This document shows, one piece after another, positions 7,994 to 15,943 of a DNA stretch of 64,000 nucleotides. Location: the NCBI RefSeq assembly GCF_000425065.1, contig NZ_AULB01000007.1:310001-374000 (forward strand). The letters are read 5' to 3'. The translations under genes and the position numbers were made by a program. Origin of the DNA: Actinomadura rifamycini DSM 43936 (GTDB taxonomy: Bacteria > Actinomycetota > Actinomycetes > Streptosporangiales > Streptosporangiaceae). Position 1 is the stretch's first letter; each line of letters starts with the position of its first letter. Below the pieces are notes generated by a model. It made no database searches. It saw only the letters and a list, made by a program, of their open reading frames with translations, and was not told where the DNA came from.

Positions 7994-8037
7994 CGCCTGT
8001 CTCCCGTGGTGTCGTGCGCGGTGCCGGGGCGCCGCGG

Positions 8038-9084
8038 TCAGCCGTCGTAAGTGATCTTCAGCCGGTCGCCGGCCGGCCGCGCCTGGCAGGCGAGGATGAG
8101 CCCGTCGGCGAGGTCCTGCTCGTCGAGGACGGTGTTGGCGTCCATGACCGCCTCGCCCTCCAGGACGACGCAGGCGCACGCGGCGCACGAGCCCTCCCGG
8201 CACGAGAACGGGGCGTCGACCCCGGCCCGCAGCAGGACGTCGAGGAGCAGTTCGGAGCGGGGCCAGGGCAGCGTGCGGGTCTCCCCGTCGAGTTCGACCT
8301 CGATCTCGCCGGGCTCGCCCGCGCCGTCCGCGCCGTCCGCGTCCCCGCCGGACGGCGCCGGGTCGGGGGCCTCGGGGGTCTCGAACGGGTCGGCGGCGAG
8401 CGAGAAGAACCGCTCGACGTGGACCTTCATGCCGAGGCCGGAGAGCGCCGCCGCCGCGAGGTCCATGAACGCGCCGGGCCCGCACACGAACACGTCACGC
8501 TGGGTGTGCGCGCGCGCCAGTGCGCGGAGGCCCGACTCGGTGGGGAGGCCCTGCACCGACTCCAGCCAGTGGACGACCGTGAGGCGCTCGCCGTGCTCCG
8601 CAGCGAGCTCCCGCAGTTCGTCCGCGAAGATGACGGACCGCTCGTCCCGGTTCGCGTAGACGAGGACGACCGATCCCGTGCCCCCGGCCAGGCACGACTT
8701 GAGGATCGACATCACCGGGGTGATGCCGCTGCCGCCCGCGAGGAGCAGCAGGTCCGCGTCCAGCGAGGCGGGCGTGAACGTCCCGGACGGCCGCAGCACC
8801 TCCAGGACGTCGCCCGCGGTGACGTTGTCGCAGATCCAGTTCGAGCCGAGCCCGCCCGCGACCCGCTTGACCGTGACCTTGAGCCGGTCGTCGGTGACCG
8901 GCGAGCTGCACAGCGAGTAGCAGCGCGCCGCCCACCCGTCCGGCGCGGGCACCCGGACCGTCAGGAACTGTCCGGGCTTGTACCGGAACCGGTCGCGGTC
9001 GCCCTCGGCCGGTTCCAGGACGAGCGAGTGCGCGTCGGCCGTCTCGCGGACGACCTCGACGACGCGCGCCTTGAGCCCGGTCAT
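8038..9084 (-). CDS. kshB: KshB-like FAD/NAD(P)H/[2Fe-2S] oxygenase reductase
   Basis: 348 residues in the order FAD-binding barrel, NAD(P)-binding domain, plant-type ferredoxin. The FAD motif RCYSLCSSP is near residue 59, the nucleotide site reads GGSGITPVMS, and the ferredoxin cysteines are in CREGSCAACACVV plus a later ILACQA. This is the architecture of KshB, the electron donor to 3-ketosteroid 9-alpha-hydroxylase, and of other PaaE-like reductases. A Rieske oxygenase partner (KshA) is not in the window and must be elsewhere. The stretch between the NAD and ferredoxin domains is a Pro/Gly/Asp-rich linker. Context favours KshB. Confidence 0.75.
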   Translation of the reverse strand: MTGLKARVVEVVRETADAHSLVLEPAEGDRDRFRYKPGQFLTVRVPAPDGWAARCYSLCSSPVTDDRLKVTVKRVAGGLGSNWICDNVTAGDVLEVLRPSGTFTPASLDADLLLLAGGSGITPVMSILKSCLAGGTGSVVLVYANRDERSVIFADELRELAAEHGERLTVVHWLESVQGLPTESGLRALARAHTQRDVFVCGPGAFMDLAAAALSGLGMKVHVERFFSLAADPFETPEAPDPAPSGGDADGADGAGEPGEIEVELDGETRTLPWPRSELLLDVLLRAGVDAPFSCREGSCAACACVVLEGEAVMDANTVLDEQDLADGLILACQARPAGDRLKITYDG

Positions 9085-9097
9085 GGTCGCAGTCCCG

Positions 9098-10804
9098 TCA
9101 TGCTCGCTCCGCCTCCGCGGCGGCCGCCCCCACCCCGGCCCGGCCCGCGGCGTGCCGCGCCGCGATGTAGCCGAACACGATGGACGGGCCGATGGTGGCG
9201 CCCGGGCCCGCGTACTCGTTGCCCATCACCGACGCGGACGTGTTGCCCGTCGCGTACAGGCCGCCGATCACCGAGCCGTCCGCGCGCAGGACCCTGCTGT
9301 GCTCGTCGCACACCAGCCCGCCCTTGGTGCCGAGGTCGCCGACCTCCAGCCGGAACGCGTAGTAGGGCGCGGACTCGACGACGTCCAGGTTCGGGTTCTT
9401 CAGGTTCGGGTCGCCGTAGTAGCGGTCGTAGGCGCTGTCGCCCCGGCCGAACTCCGGGTCCTTGCCCGCGCGCGCGTACTCGTTGAACTTCGCGACGGTC
9501 TCGTTCAGCGCGTCCGCCGGGACGCCTATCTGCTTCGCGAGGTCGTCGAGGGTGTCGGCCTTGAACACGATGCCCTGCTCGTAGAACGCCTTGGGGATCG
9601 GCGCGCCCGGCAGGATCTGCGCGAACGGGTAGCGCGCGCGCGTCTTGGCGTCCATGACGAACCAGCAGGGGACGTGCCCGCCCTCCAGCTGGTCGTGGAC
9701 GAAGTTCACGTACGGGGACGCCTCGTTCGTGAACCGCTTGCCCTCGGCGGACACGATGACCATCCGCGGGATGGCCCGCTCGGACACCAGCGGGATCACG
9801 GCCCCGGCGGGATGCCGCACGGCGGGCATCCACCAGGCGTCGTCCATGAAGTCCAGGGCGGCGCCGAGCCGCTCGCCGAGCCGGATGCCGTCGCCGGTGT
9901 TCTCCCGCGCGCCCATCGCGAAGTCGGCGCGGCCGCCCTCCGGCAGGTACGCGTCGCGCATCTTCTGGTTGTGGTCGAACCCGCCGGTCGCCAGCAGCAC
10001 GCCGCGCCGGCCGCGCAGCCGCAGCGGCGCGCCGTCGCGCTCCACGACGATGCCGGTGACCGTCCCGTCCTCGCCGGTGACCAGGTCGGTCATCGTCGTC
10101 TTCAGCCAGAGCGGGATCCCGGCGTCCTTGAGCGCCATCCGCATCCGGGCGACGAGCGCGCGCCCGCCCGTCGACATGTGCCGGCGGCGGACCAGGTTCG
10201 ACGACACGCGCCACGCCGCGACCATCGACGCCCGGCGGCCCGCCCACGTCCGCTTGGCCATCGCCAGGTCGTGGTAGTCCTTCGCGGTGATCCACAGGCC
10301 CAGCGGGCCCTTCATGTTGTTCGGCCGCTGGTACTTCTCGTCCTCGCCGAGCTTGCGGGTGTCGAACGGCTTGGCCTCGATGGACCGGCCCAGCGGCCGT
10401 CCGCCCTCCAGCTCGGGGTGGTAGTCGGCGTAGCCCTTCGTCCAGAAGAACTGCATCCACTTGCTCTTGCAGATCAGCTCCATCGCGGCCGGGCCGTGGT
10501 CGACGTAGGCGTCGAGGCGGGCGGCCGGGACGCGGCCCTCGGTGAGCAGGTCGAGGTAGCGGCGGATCGACGCGCGGGTGTCGTCGTGGCCGCGCGCCCG
10601 CAGCGTCGGGTTGTTGGGGATCCAGATGCCGCCGCCGGACAGCGCGGTGCTGCCGCCGAACTTCTTGCCCTTCTCCACGATGAGGACGCTCAGGCCCTCC
10701 TCGTGCGCGGTCAGCGCCGCGGCCATCCCGCCGCCGCCGCTGCCGACGATGACGAGGTCGTACTCGTGGTCCCAGGCGCCGGACCCGTCCGCCGCCGCGC
10801 TCAT
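9098..10804 (-). CDS. kstD: 3-ketosteroid delta-1-dehydrogenase
   Basis: 568 residues, as for actinobacterial KstD. The FAD motif is GSGGGG at 21-26, followed by GGSTALSGGGIW. The C-terminal block ATGNTSASVMGNEYAGPG contains the Tyr and Gly of the KstD active site (compare Tyr487 and Gly491 of the Rhodococcus enzyme). It introduces the 1,2 double bond into 3-ketosteroids, which together with 9-alpha-hydroxylation triggers B-ring opening. The ATG overlaps the hsaD stop (ATGA), so the two are translationally coupled. The neighbouring kshB-like gene starts 13 bp after its stop. Confidence 0.9.
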   Translation of the reverse strand: MSAAADGSGAWDHEYDLVIVGSGGGGMAAALTAHEEGLSVLIVEKGKKFGGSTALSGGGIWIPNNPTLRARGHDDTRASIRRYLDLLTEGRVPAARLDAYVDHGPAAMELICKSKWMQFFWTKGYADYHPELEGGRPLGRSIEAKPFDTRKLGEDEKYQRPNNMKGPLGLWITAKDYHDLAMAKRTWAGRRASMVAAWRVSSNLVRRRHMSTGGRALVARMRMALKDAGIPLWLKTTMTDLVTGEDGTVTGIVVERDGAPLRLRGRRGVLLATGGFDHNQKMRDAYLPEGGRADFAMGARENTGDGIRLGERLGAALDFMDDAWWMPAVRHPAGAVIPLVSERAIPRMVIVSAEGKRFTNEASPYVNFVHDQLEGGHVPCWFVMDAKTRARYPFAQILPGAPIPKAFYEQGIVFKADTLDDLAKQIGVPADALNETVAKFNEYARAGKDPEFGRGDSAYDRYYGDPNLKNPNLDVVESAPYYAFRLEVGDLGTKGGLVCDEHSRVLRADGSVIGGLYATGNTSASVMGNEYAGPGATIGPSIVFGYIAARHAAGRAGVGAAAAEAERA

Positions 10805-11712
10805 GCCCGGCCCCGCTCACCGGCGGTGCGCCCGTTCGGGGCGGCCCCGCCCGCGGCGCGGGTGAGGAACGCCAGCACCGCGCTCTCCCAGGCTTCCTTC
10901 TGCTCGATCATCACCCAGTGCCCGCAGTTCGGGAAGATGTTGACCTGCACGTCCGGGATCGTCCGCATCGGCACCAGGGCCATGTCGACGGGGCTGACGC
11001 GGTCGTCGCGGCCCCACGTGATGAGGGTGCGGGTCTTCAGCTTGTGCAGCATCGCCCAGTACGGGGGCTGGTCCGACTTCGCCTGCACCTTGAAGTTCGC
11101 GGCCATCGCGGCCTTGCCGTACATGCGCCGCGCGGCGGCCAGCGTGTCGGGGTCGGTGGCCTGCTTCCACCGCTCCTCGATGAGCTCCTCGGTCACCAGC
11201 CGCGGGTCGTGGACCATCGAGTGCAGCCACTGGACGAGCGCCTCGCGCGTGGGGTTCTCGGTGAACTCCATCAGCAGGTTGATGCCCTCGCCGGGCGACG
11301 GGCTGAAGATGCTGCGGCCGATGCCGCCGATCGTGACGAGGGCGCCCACCCGGTCCGGATTCGCGAGCGCGACGTTCGTCCCGACGATGCCGCCCATCGA
11401 GTTGCCGATGACGTCGACGCGGTCGAGGCCGAGGCCGTCCAGGAAGCGGATCACCGAGCCGCCCGCCGCCATCATCGGGTGCTGGTCGGTCGGGTCGCTC
11501 ACCCCGAAGCCGGGGAACTCGAGGACGAGGCAGCGGAAGTACTTCGAGAACAGCGGCAGGTTGTCGCGGAAGTTGCGCCAGCCCGTCACGCCCGGGCCCG
11601 AGCCGTGCAGCATCAGCAGGGGCGGGCCTTCGCCGGCCTCGTGGTAGCGCAGGACGCCCTGGTCGGTGGCGAGTTCCCGCAGCGTCGCGTCGTACGTCAG
11701 CTCCGTCGGCAT
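10801..11712 (-). CDS. hsaD: Meta-cleavage product hydrolase, HsaD-type
   Basis: 303 residues of alpha/beta hydrolase fold. The catalytic triad is visible: nucleophile S105 in GNSMGG, D236 in GRDDRV and H265 in CGHWVM. The oxyanion loop MLHGSGPG is typical of C-C bond hydrolases. HsaD cleaves the HsaC product (4,9-DSHA) to the C/D-ring acid and a 2-hydroxyhexadienoate. It is the promoter-proximal gene of the nine-gene minus-strand operon, with a 204-bp divergent region to hsaB that carries two similar palindromes. Confidence 0.9.
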   Translation of the reverse strand: MPTELTYDATLRELATDQGVLRYHEAGEGPPLLMLHGSGPGVTGWRNFRDNLPLFSKYFRCLVLEFPGFGVSDPTDQHPMMAAGGSVIRFLDGLGLDRVDVIGNSMGGIVGTNVALANPDRVGALVTIGGIGRSIFSPSPGEGINLLMEFTENPTREALVQWLHSMVHDPRLVTEELIEERWKQATDPDTLAAARRMYGKAAMAANFKVQAKSDQPPYWAMLHKLKTRTLITWGRDDRVSPVDMALVPMRTIPDVQVNIFPNCGHWVMIEQKEAWESAVLAFLTRAAGGAAPNGRTAGERGRA

Positions 11713-11781
11713 GGCCTCTCAGTCCTTCAGGGTGGCTTGTCCGGAACGTATGCCCGCGCGCCTCGGCGGCACCTTCCCGGA

Positions 11782-11846
11782 TCCCGATCAGCGGGACATT
11801 TCGGCCCCCGGCCCGTCCCGCCCGAACCCCGTTCCGCTCAACGGGA
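11782..11846. promoter_or_regulatory. Paired palindromes in the hsaD/hsaB divergent promoter
   Basis: Two related 15-mers lie 50 bp apart: TCCCGATCAGCGGGA at 11782-11796 (perfect 5-bp arms) and TTCCGCTCAACGGGA at 11832-11846 (4 of 5). They agree at 12 of 15 positions. Sites of this shape, CCG-type arms with a 5-bp spacer, suit IclR-family dimers, and an IclR gene is encoded next to hsaB. I infer these are its operators controlling both divergent units. The rest of 11713-11916 holds no gene. Confidence 0.5.
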
Positions 11847-11916
11847 TCGCTCGCGCGCGGCACGCCGCGCGGCGCTTACGTTCCGAATCAGTCCCGCGAC
11901 GATCCGAGGTGCACCG

Positions 11917-12519
11917 ATGCCAGCCGAACCAGCGCTCAGCACGCCGCCGCACACCGAGCCCGCCGCCCAGCCCGCCGCCGGGCCGGACCCCGCCGACTTC
12001 CGCCGGGCGATGTCCGAGTTCGCCACCGGCGTCACCGTCGTCACCGCGATCGACGGCGGCGAACCGACCGGCTTCGCCTGCCAGTCGTTCACGTCGGTCT
12101 CCCTGGAGCCCCCGCTGGTCCTGTTCTGCGCCGACCGGCGCGGCCGGTCCTGGCCGCGGATCCGCGCCGCCGGGCGGTTCTGCGTCAACGTGCTCGGCGA
12201 GGACCAGCGCGACCTGTGCCAGCGGTTCGGGTCCAGCCGGGGCCGCAAGTTCGAGGACCTCGACTGGGACGTCTCGCCGTGGGGGACGCCCGCGCTGCGG
12301 GACGTCCTGCTCGCCGTCCACGCGGAGGTGCACGACGTGCACCGCGCCGGCGACCACGACGTGGTGATCGGCCGCGTGCTCGCGGTGGAGCGGCCCGAGG
12401 ACCGCCTCGACCGTCCGATGATCTTCTTCCGGAGCCGGTTCGGCGTGGACGAGCCGGAGGACCCGGGCGCGCTCGACGCGCCGGACGCCTGGTGGGCGGG
12501 CCAGTGGGGGTGGATGTGA
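11917..12519 (+). CDS. hsaB: Flavin reductase, HsaB-type
   Basis: 200 residues with a Pro/Ala-rich N-terminal extension of about 25 residues before the flavin-reductase domain. Family motifs include MSEFATGVTVVTA, TGFACQSFTSVSLEPPLVLFC and GRFCVNVL, as in HpaC/HsaB-type FMN/FAD reductases. HsaB passes reduced flavin to HsaA, encoded in the divergent operon. The ATG at 11917 is the only sensible start; the weak GAGGTGC upstream is the nearest ribosome site. It is convergent with the IclR gene, separated by only 17 bp. Confidence 0.87.
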   Translation: MPAEPALSTPPHTEPAAQPAAGPDPADFRRAMSEFATGVTVVTAIDGGEPTGFACQSFTSVSLEPPLVLFCADRRGRSWPRIRAAGRFCVNVLGEDQRDLCQRFGSSRGRKFEDLDWDVSPWGTPALRDVLLAVHAEVHDVHRAGDHDVVIGRVLAVERPEDRLDRPMIFFRSRFGVDEPEDPGALDAPDAWWAGQWGWM

Positions 12520-12536
12520 CGCCACCCCCGCCCGGG

Positions 12537-13445
12537 TCACATCCAGTCGCCGCGGCCGTCCACGGCCAGCAGCCGGTTCATCGTCTCGGCGGACCAGCAG
12601 TCCCGGTCGGACGACCGGTCCCCCGCGGGCTTCCGCGCGCGGGCCGTCCCCTTCCCGGCGCCGTCGTGCCGGGCGGGGGCCGAGCCGGGGAACAGCACCT
12701 GGGACGCCTCGCGGGCCGCGGTGACGACGAGCGGCGCGACGTTCTCCAGCGGCGCGCGGACGTCGCCGACCAGCGAGATGCCCGCGACCGGGCCCTCGGC
12801 GCCGCGGATCGCGGCGGCCACGCAGGCGATGCCGGGGAACGACTCGCCGCGCTCGAACGCCAGCCCGCGCCGCTGCCGGATCCGGTGCAGCTCCTGGTGC
12901 AGCGTGCCCAGCTCGCCGATCGTCCGGCTGGTCATCCGGGCGATCTCCGGGCCGAGCAGCGCGTCGACCTGCTCGGGCTCCAGCCACGCCAGCATCGCCT
13001 TGCCGAGCGCGGTGGAGTGCGCCGGGGCCCGGCCGCCGACCCGCGACGGCACGGAGGTGGCGAGCCGGCCGCCGAGCTTGTCCAGGTAGAAGACCTCGGC
13101 GCCGTCCAGCACGGCGAGGTGCGCGACCAGGCCGGTGGTGACCTGCAGCTCGTGCAGCAGCGGCGCCGCCGCCTCGCGGATCTTGCCGTGCCCGCCGTCC
13201 CGGCCGCCCAGCCCGAGCGCGCGCTGGCCGAGCCCGTACCCGTACGAGTGGTGCGACAGCCAGCGCTGGCGGACGAGCTGGTCGAGGATCCGGTGGGCCG
13301 TCGAGCGCGGCAGCCGGGTGCGGCGCGCGACGTCCTCCAAGGTCAGACGGGCGGACGGTCCGTTGAACGCGTCGAGGATCAGGGTCATCCGCTCGACCAT
13401 CGACGGCGGGGTCTCCCGCCGTCCGGGCGCCATGAGCTCGGCCAT
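12537..13445 (-). CDS. IclR-family transcriptional regulator
   Basis: 302 residues. The N-terminal winged helix-turn-helix spans about residues 15-75 (LEDVARRTRLPRSTAHRILDQL). A C-terminal GAF-like effector domain follows, with the usual STALGKAMLAWL and RGESFPGIACVAAAI blocks. The ATG at 13443-13445 has a GGGAGGT ribosome site; an upstream extension to 13514 lacks one. Steroid hsa clusters of mycobacteria are ruled by the TetR protein KstR, so an IclR here is a departure. It likely controls the adjacent divergent hsa promoter, where paired palindromes lie. About 50 C-terminal residues beyond the domain are poorly conserved, low-complexity sequence. Confidence 0.85.
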   Translation of the reverse strand: MAELMAPGRRETPPSMVERMTLILDAFNGPSARLTLEDVARRTRLPRSTAHRILDQLVRQRWLSHHSYGYGLGQRALGLGGRDGGHGKIREAAAPLLHELQVTTGLVAHLAVLDGAEVFYLDKLGGRLATSVPSRVGGRAPAHSTALGKAMLAWLEPEQVDALLGPEIARMTSRTIGELGTLHQELHRIRQRRGLAFERGESFPGIACVAAAIRGAEGPVAGISLVGDVRAPLENVAPLVVTAAREASQVLFPGSAPARHDGAGKGTARARKPAGDRSSDRDCWSAETMNRLLAVDGRGDWM

Positions 13446-13624
13446 CGCACCTCCCAGGGCACAAGACTGAAATGAATTCTTGTTAGGTGGAATGTAGCAA
13501 GCGCTGGGTGGCAACGGAAGGGGTCACGTAAGACCAGGTCAGGCAATCGTGTAGAACCGGTGGCAGGCCGGAGGCCGTGACCGCCCCGGAACTAGAACTC
13601 ATTCCTACCGAAGGGAGTCCCTGG

Positions 13625-14494
13625 ATGCGCGTCGGCATCGTCACGCCCGTGGTGGCCCAGCCGCCGCCCGGGCACGCCGCCTGGGAGCGGACCGCGGGCA
13701 TCGACGAGATCGCCCGGATCGCCGAGACGGCCGACCGCCTCGGCTACCACCACGTCACGTGCAGCGAGCACGTCGCCGTCCCCGCCGAGGCGGCCGAGCA
13801 GCGCGGCGGCGTCTACTGGGACCCCCTGGCCACGTTCGGCTACCTCGCCGCCCGCACCGCCCGGATCCGCCTCGCCACCCAGGTCCTGGTGCTCGGCTAC
13901 CACCACCCCCTCGCCATCGCGAAGCGCTACGGCACCCTCGACGCGGTCAGCGGCGGCCGCCTCACCCTCGGCCTGGGCGTCGGCAGCCTCCAGGAGGAGT
14001 TCGAGCTGCTCGACGCGCCCTTCAGCGGACGCGGCGCGCGCGCGGACGACGCGCTGGCCGCGCTCCAGGCGTCCCTGTCCCGGCGCACGCCGGAGTACCA
14101 CGGCACCCACTACGACTTCTCGGGCTTCGTGGTCGAACCGCACGCCGTCCAGGAGCACGTCCCGATCTGGATCGGCGGCCGCACCGCCCGGTCCCTCCGC
14201 CGCGCCCTGGACGCCGACGGCTGGGTCCCGTTCGGGATCGCCCTCGACGACCTCGCGAAGATGCTCGCCGACGCCGACGTCCCCGCCGGCTTCGAGGTCG
14301 TCCTCGCCCCGTCCCGCCCGCTCGACCCGGTGCGGGACCCCGGCGCCGCCGCCGCGGCCCTCGTCCGCCTGCGGGACGCGGGCGCCACCGTCGCCGGCGT
14401 CCGCCTCGTGTCCGACTCCCCCGACCACTACCGCGAGCAGCTCGCCGCCCTGCGCGAGCTCGACTGCGGCCTGACCTTCGGAGACGTCCGATGA
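13625..14494 (+). CDS. LLM-class (probably F420-dependent) oxidoreductase
   Basis: 289 residues, luciferase-like TIM barrel. Landmarks are the CSEHVAV segment, RIRLATQVLVLGYHHP, the GGRLTLGLGVGSLQEEFELL loop and VPIWIGGRTARSLRRAL. The start at 13625 (MRVGIV) is preceded by GAAGGGAG; a longer frame from 13577 has no ribosome site. It resembles the enzyme at 3471-4349 and, like it, is coupled to a SnoaL-like gene, giving the cluster two LLM/SnoaL pairs. It is transcribed away from the IclR gene and is probably part of the same catabolic regulon (inference). Confidence 0.85.
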   Translation: MRVGIVTPVVAQPPPGHAAWERTAGIDEIARIAETADRLGYHHVTCSEHVAVPAEAAEQRGGVYWDPLATFGYLAARTARIRLATQVLVLGYHHPLAIAKRYGTLDAVSGGRLTLGLGVGSLQEEFELLDAPFSGRGARADDALAALQASLSRRTPEYHGTHYDFSGFVVEPHAVQEHVPIWIGGRTARSLRRALDADGWVPFGIALDDLAKMLADADVPAGFEVVLAPSRPLDPVRDPGAAAAALVRLRDAGATVAGVRLVSDSPDHYREQLAALRELDCGLTFGDVR

Positions 14495-14985
14495 CCGCGA
14501 CCGGCCCCGACGACGACCGCCTCGCCGCCCTCGAGTCCCGGCTGCGCGCCCTGGAGGACGAGCGCGAGATCACCCGGCTGATCCTGTCCTACGGGCCCCT
14601 CGTCGACAGCGGCCGCGCCCCCGAGGTCGCCGCGCTGTGGGACGACGACGGCGTCTACGACGTCGACGAACTCCTCATGACCGGCCCCGCCGAGATCGAC
14701 GCGATGGTGCGGTCGAAGAACCACCGGCGCTGGATCGCGGGCGGCTGCGCCCACTTCGTCGGCCCGCCGCACGTCACCGTCGACGGCGACGAGGCCGTCG
14801 CCGTCGGCTACACGCTCATGATCGTCAACGGTCCGGACGGCTTCGTGCTGCGCCGCGCGACCGCGAACCGCTGGACGCTGCGCCGCACCCCGGCCGGCTG
14901 GCGGGCCGTCACCCGCACCAACCGCGTCCTGGACGGCCGCGAGGAGTCCCCCGCCCTCCTCACCTCCGCCTTCCCGGCCGGATAG
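14491..14985 (+). CDS. SnoaL-like / NTF2-fold protein
   Basis: 164 residues, coupled to the LLM gene by an ATGA overlap. After an N-terminal helical coil (residues 8-25) comes a SnoaL_4-type domain with EITRLILSYGPLVDSG and a VAALWDDDGVYDV segment, then strands ending in RTPAGWRAVTRTN. The same fold is used by steroid isomerases and by the bile-acid dehydratase BaiE. Together with its paralogue at 3013-3474 it suggests an isomerisation or dehydration step on substituted steroids. That role is inferred from context only. Confidence 0.75.
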   Translation: MTATGPDDDRLAALESRLRALEDEREITRLILSYGPLVDSGRAPEVAALWDDDGVYDVDELLMTGPAEIDAMVRSKNHRRWIAGGCAHFVGPPHVTVDGDEAVAVGYTLMIVNGPDGFVLRRATANRWTLRRTPAGWRAVTRTNRVLDGREESPALLTSAFPAG

Positions 14986-14992
14986 GCGCCGG

Positions 14993-15796
14993 TCAGGGGG
15001 TCAGGGACATGGCGGCGAGGACGCGGGCGGCGAGGTCCTCGTCGCCCTTCGTCCCGACCGTGACGGCGTCCGCCGTGCAGCGGCCGGCGGCGAGCCGCAC
15101 GTAGGTCTCGAGGTCCATGGCGAGTTCGGCAGTGAACCCGGCGGGCTCGGGGTCCGCCGGGACGGCCCGGCCGTCGGGGCCGACGGTGTACGCCGCGCGG
15201 AAGGACGGCGGGCCGGTGATCGTGAACAGGACGGACGCGCCCGGCTCGGCCTTCGCGCGGCGCGCGACGACGATCGGCAGACCGGGGCCGAGGATGCTCC
15301 ACAGGCAGTGCGCGGCGGGCGCGTCGAGGTTGCCCGGACGGCCGACCGCGCGCCGCACGTCCTGCTCGTGCGTCCAGCAGTCCATCGCGCGGAACGCCAT
15401 GAACCGCTTGTAGGTGCCCTCCCTGCCGTTCGGCAGGGGGATGGGCTGCTCGGGGTCGATCGTCGGGAGCTGGGCGAGGCGCCGGTCGAGGGCCTCGGCG
15501 AGTTCGGCGGCGACCTCGGGGCCCGGGACGGCGCGGCGCGCGTGCACGGCGACCTCGAGGGCCTTGCCGAAGTCGTTGCGGAGGTGGTCGAACGCGGGCA
15601 CGGCGACGTCCGGCTCGGGGTCGCCCAGCAGGGACCGCTCGATGCCGACGAGGTGGGAGAACTGGTCCTTGACCGTCCACCCCGGGCATTCGGTCGGACG
15701 GTCCCAGTCGGCGGCGTCGAGCGTCGCGGCGAGCTCGAGGGACGACCGCACGGTCTGCTCCCAGGCCGCCGTGTTGGTCCGCATTTCCTCGTCCAT
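14993..15796 (-). CDS. Maleylpyruvate isomerase / mycothiol-dependent family protein
   Basis: 267 residues. The N-terminal DinB-like four-helix domain has the signature WDRPTECPGWTVKDQFSHLVGIE (conserved CPGW and metal-ligand His) and a later CWTHEQDVRRAVG, which supplies a second histidine. A C-terminal MDMPI domain follows. Members use mycothiol as cofactor or thiol acceptor; only a few have known reactions. It is convergent with the SnoaL-like gene, 7 bp apart, and appears monocistronic. There is nothing to tie it directly to steroid breakdown. Confidence 0.82.
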   Translation of the reverse strand: MDEEMRTNTAAWEQTVRSSLELAATLDAADWDRPTECPGWTVKDQFSHLVGIERSLLGDPEPDVAVPAFDHLRNDFGKALEVAVHARRAVPGPEVAAELAEALDRRLAQLPTIDPEQPIPLPNGREGTYKRFMAFRAMDCWTHEQDVRRAVGRPGNLDAPAAHCLWSILGPGLPIVVARRAKAEPGASVLFTITGPPSFRAAYTVGPDGRAVPADPEPAGFTAELAMDLETYVRLAAGRCTADAVTVGTKGDEDLAARVLAAMSLTP

Positions 15797-15886
15797 CCGG
15801 ACTCCTCCCGTGATGCGACTTCGCGGTCACACTACGGGACCCGTCGGACGGCGGACCGCACGCCCCCGCCGCCCCCGAGACCGCAC

Positions 15887-15921
15887 GAGGGGCGCGGGGG
15901 GGAAGCACCCCCGCACCCCTC
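15887..15921 (-). terminator. GC-rich hairpin after the EF-G gene
   Basis: Arms 15887-15900 (GAGGGGCGCGGGGG) and 15908-15921 (CCCCCGCACCCCTC) pair over 14 bp with one mismatch and a 7-nt loop. It lies 23 bp past the EF-G stop on the minus strand. There is no T-run, as is common in high-GC actinomycetes. Confidence 0.6.
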
Positions 15922-15943
15922 GGCCGTCAGACCGGGTCGGCCC

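Noticed and set aside
13552-13565. KstR-like site TAGAACCGGTGGCA upstream of the LLM gene at 13625
   Set aside because: It matches TnnAACnnGTTnnA with one core mismatch (GTG for GTT). Single near-matches of a degenerate motif are expected by chance, and none was seen in the hsaD/hsaB promoter.
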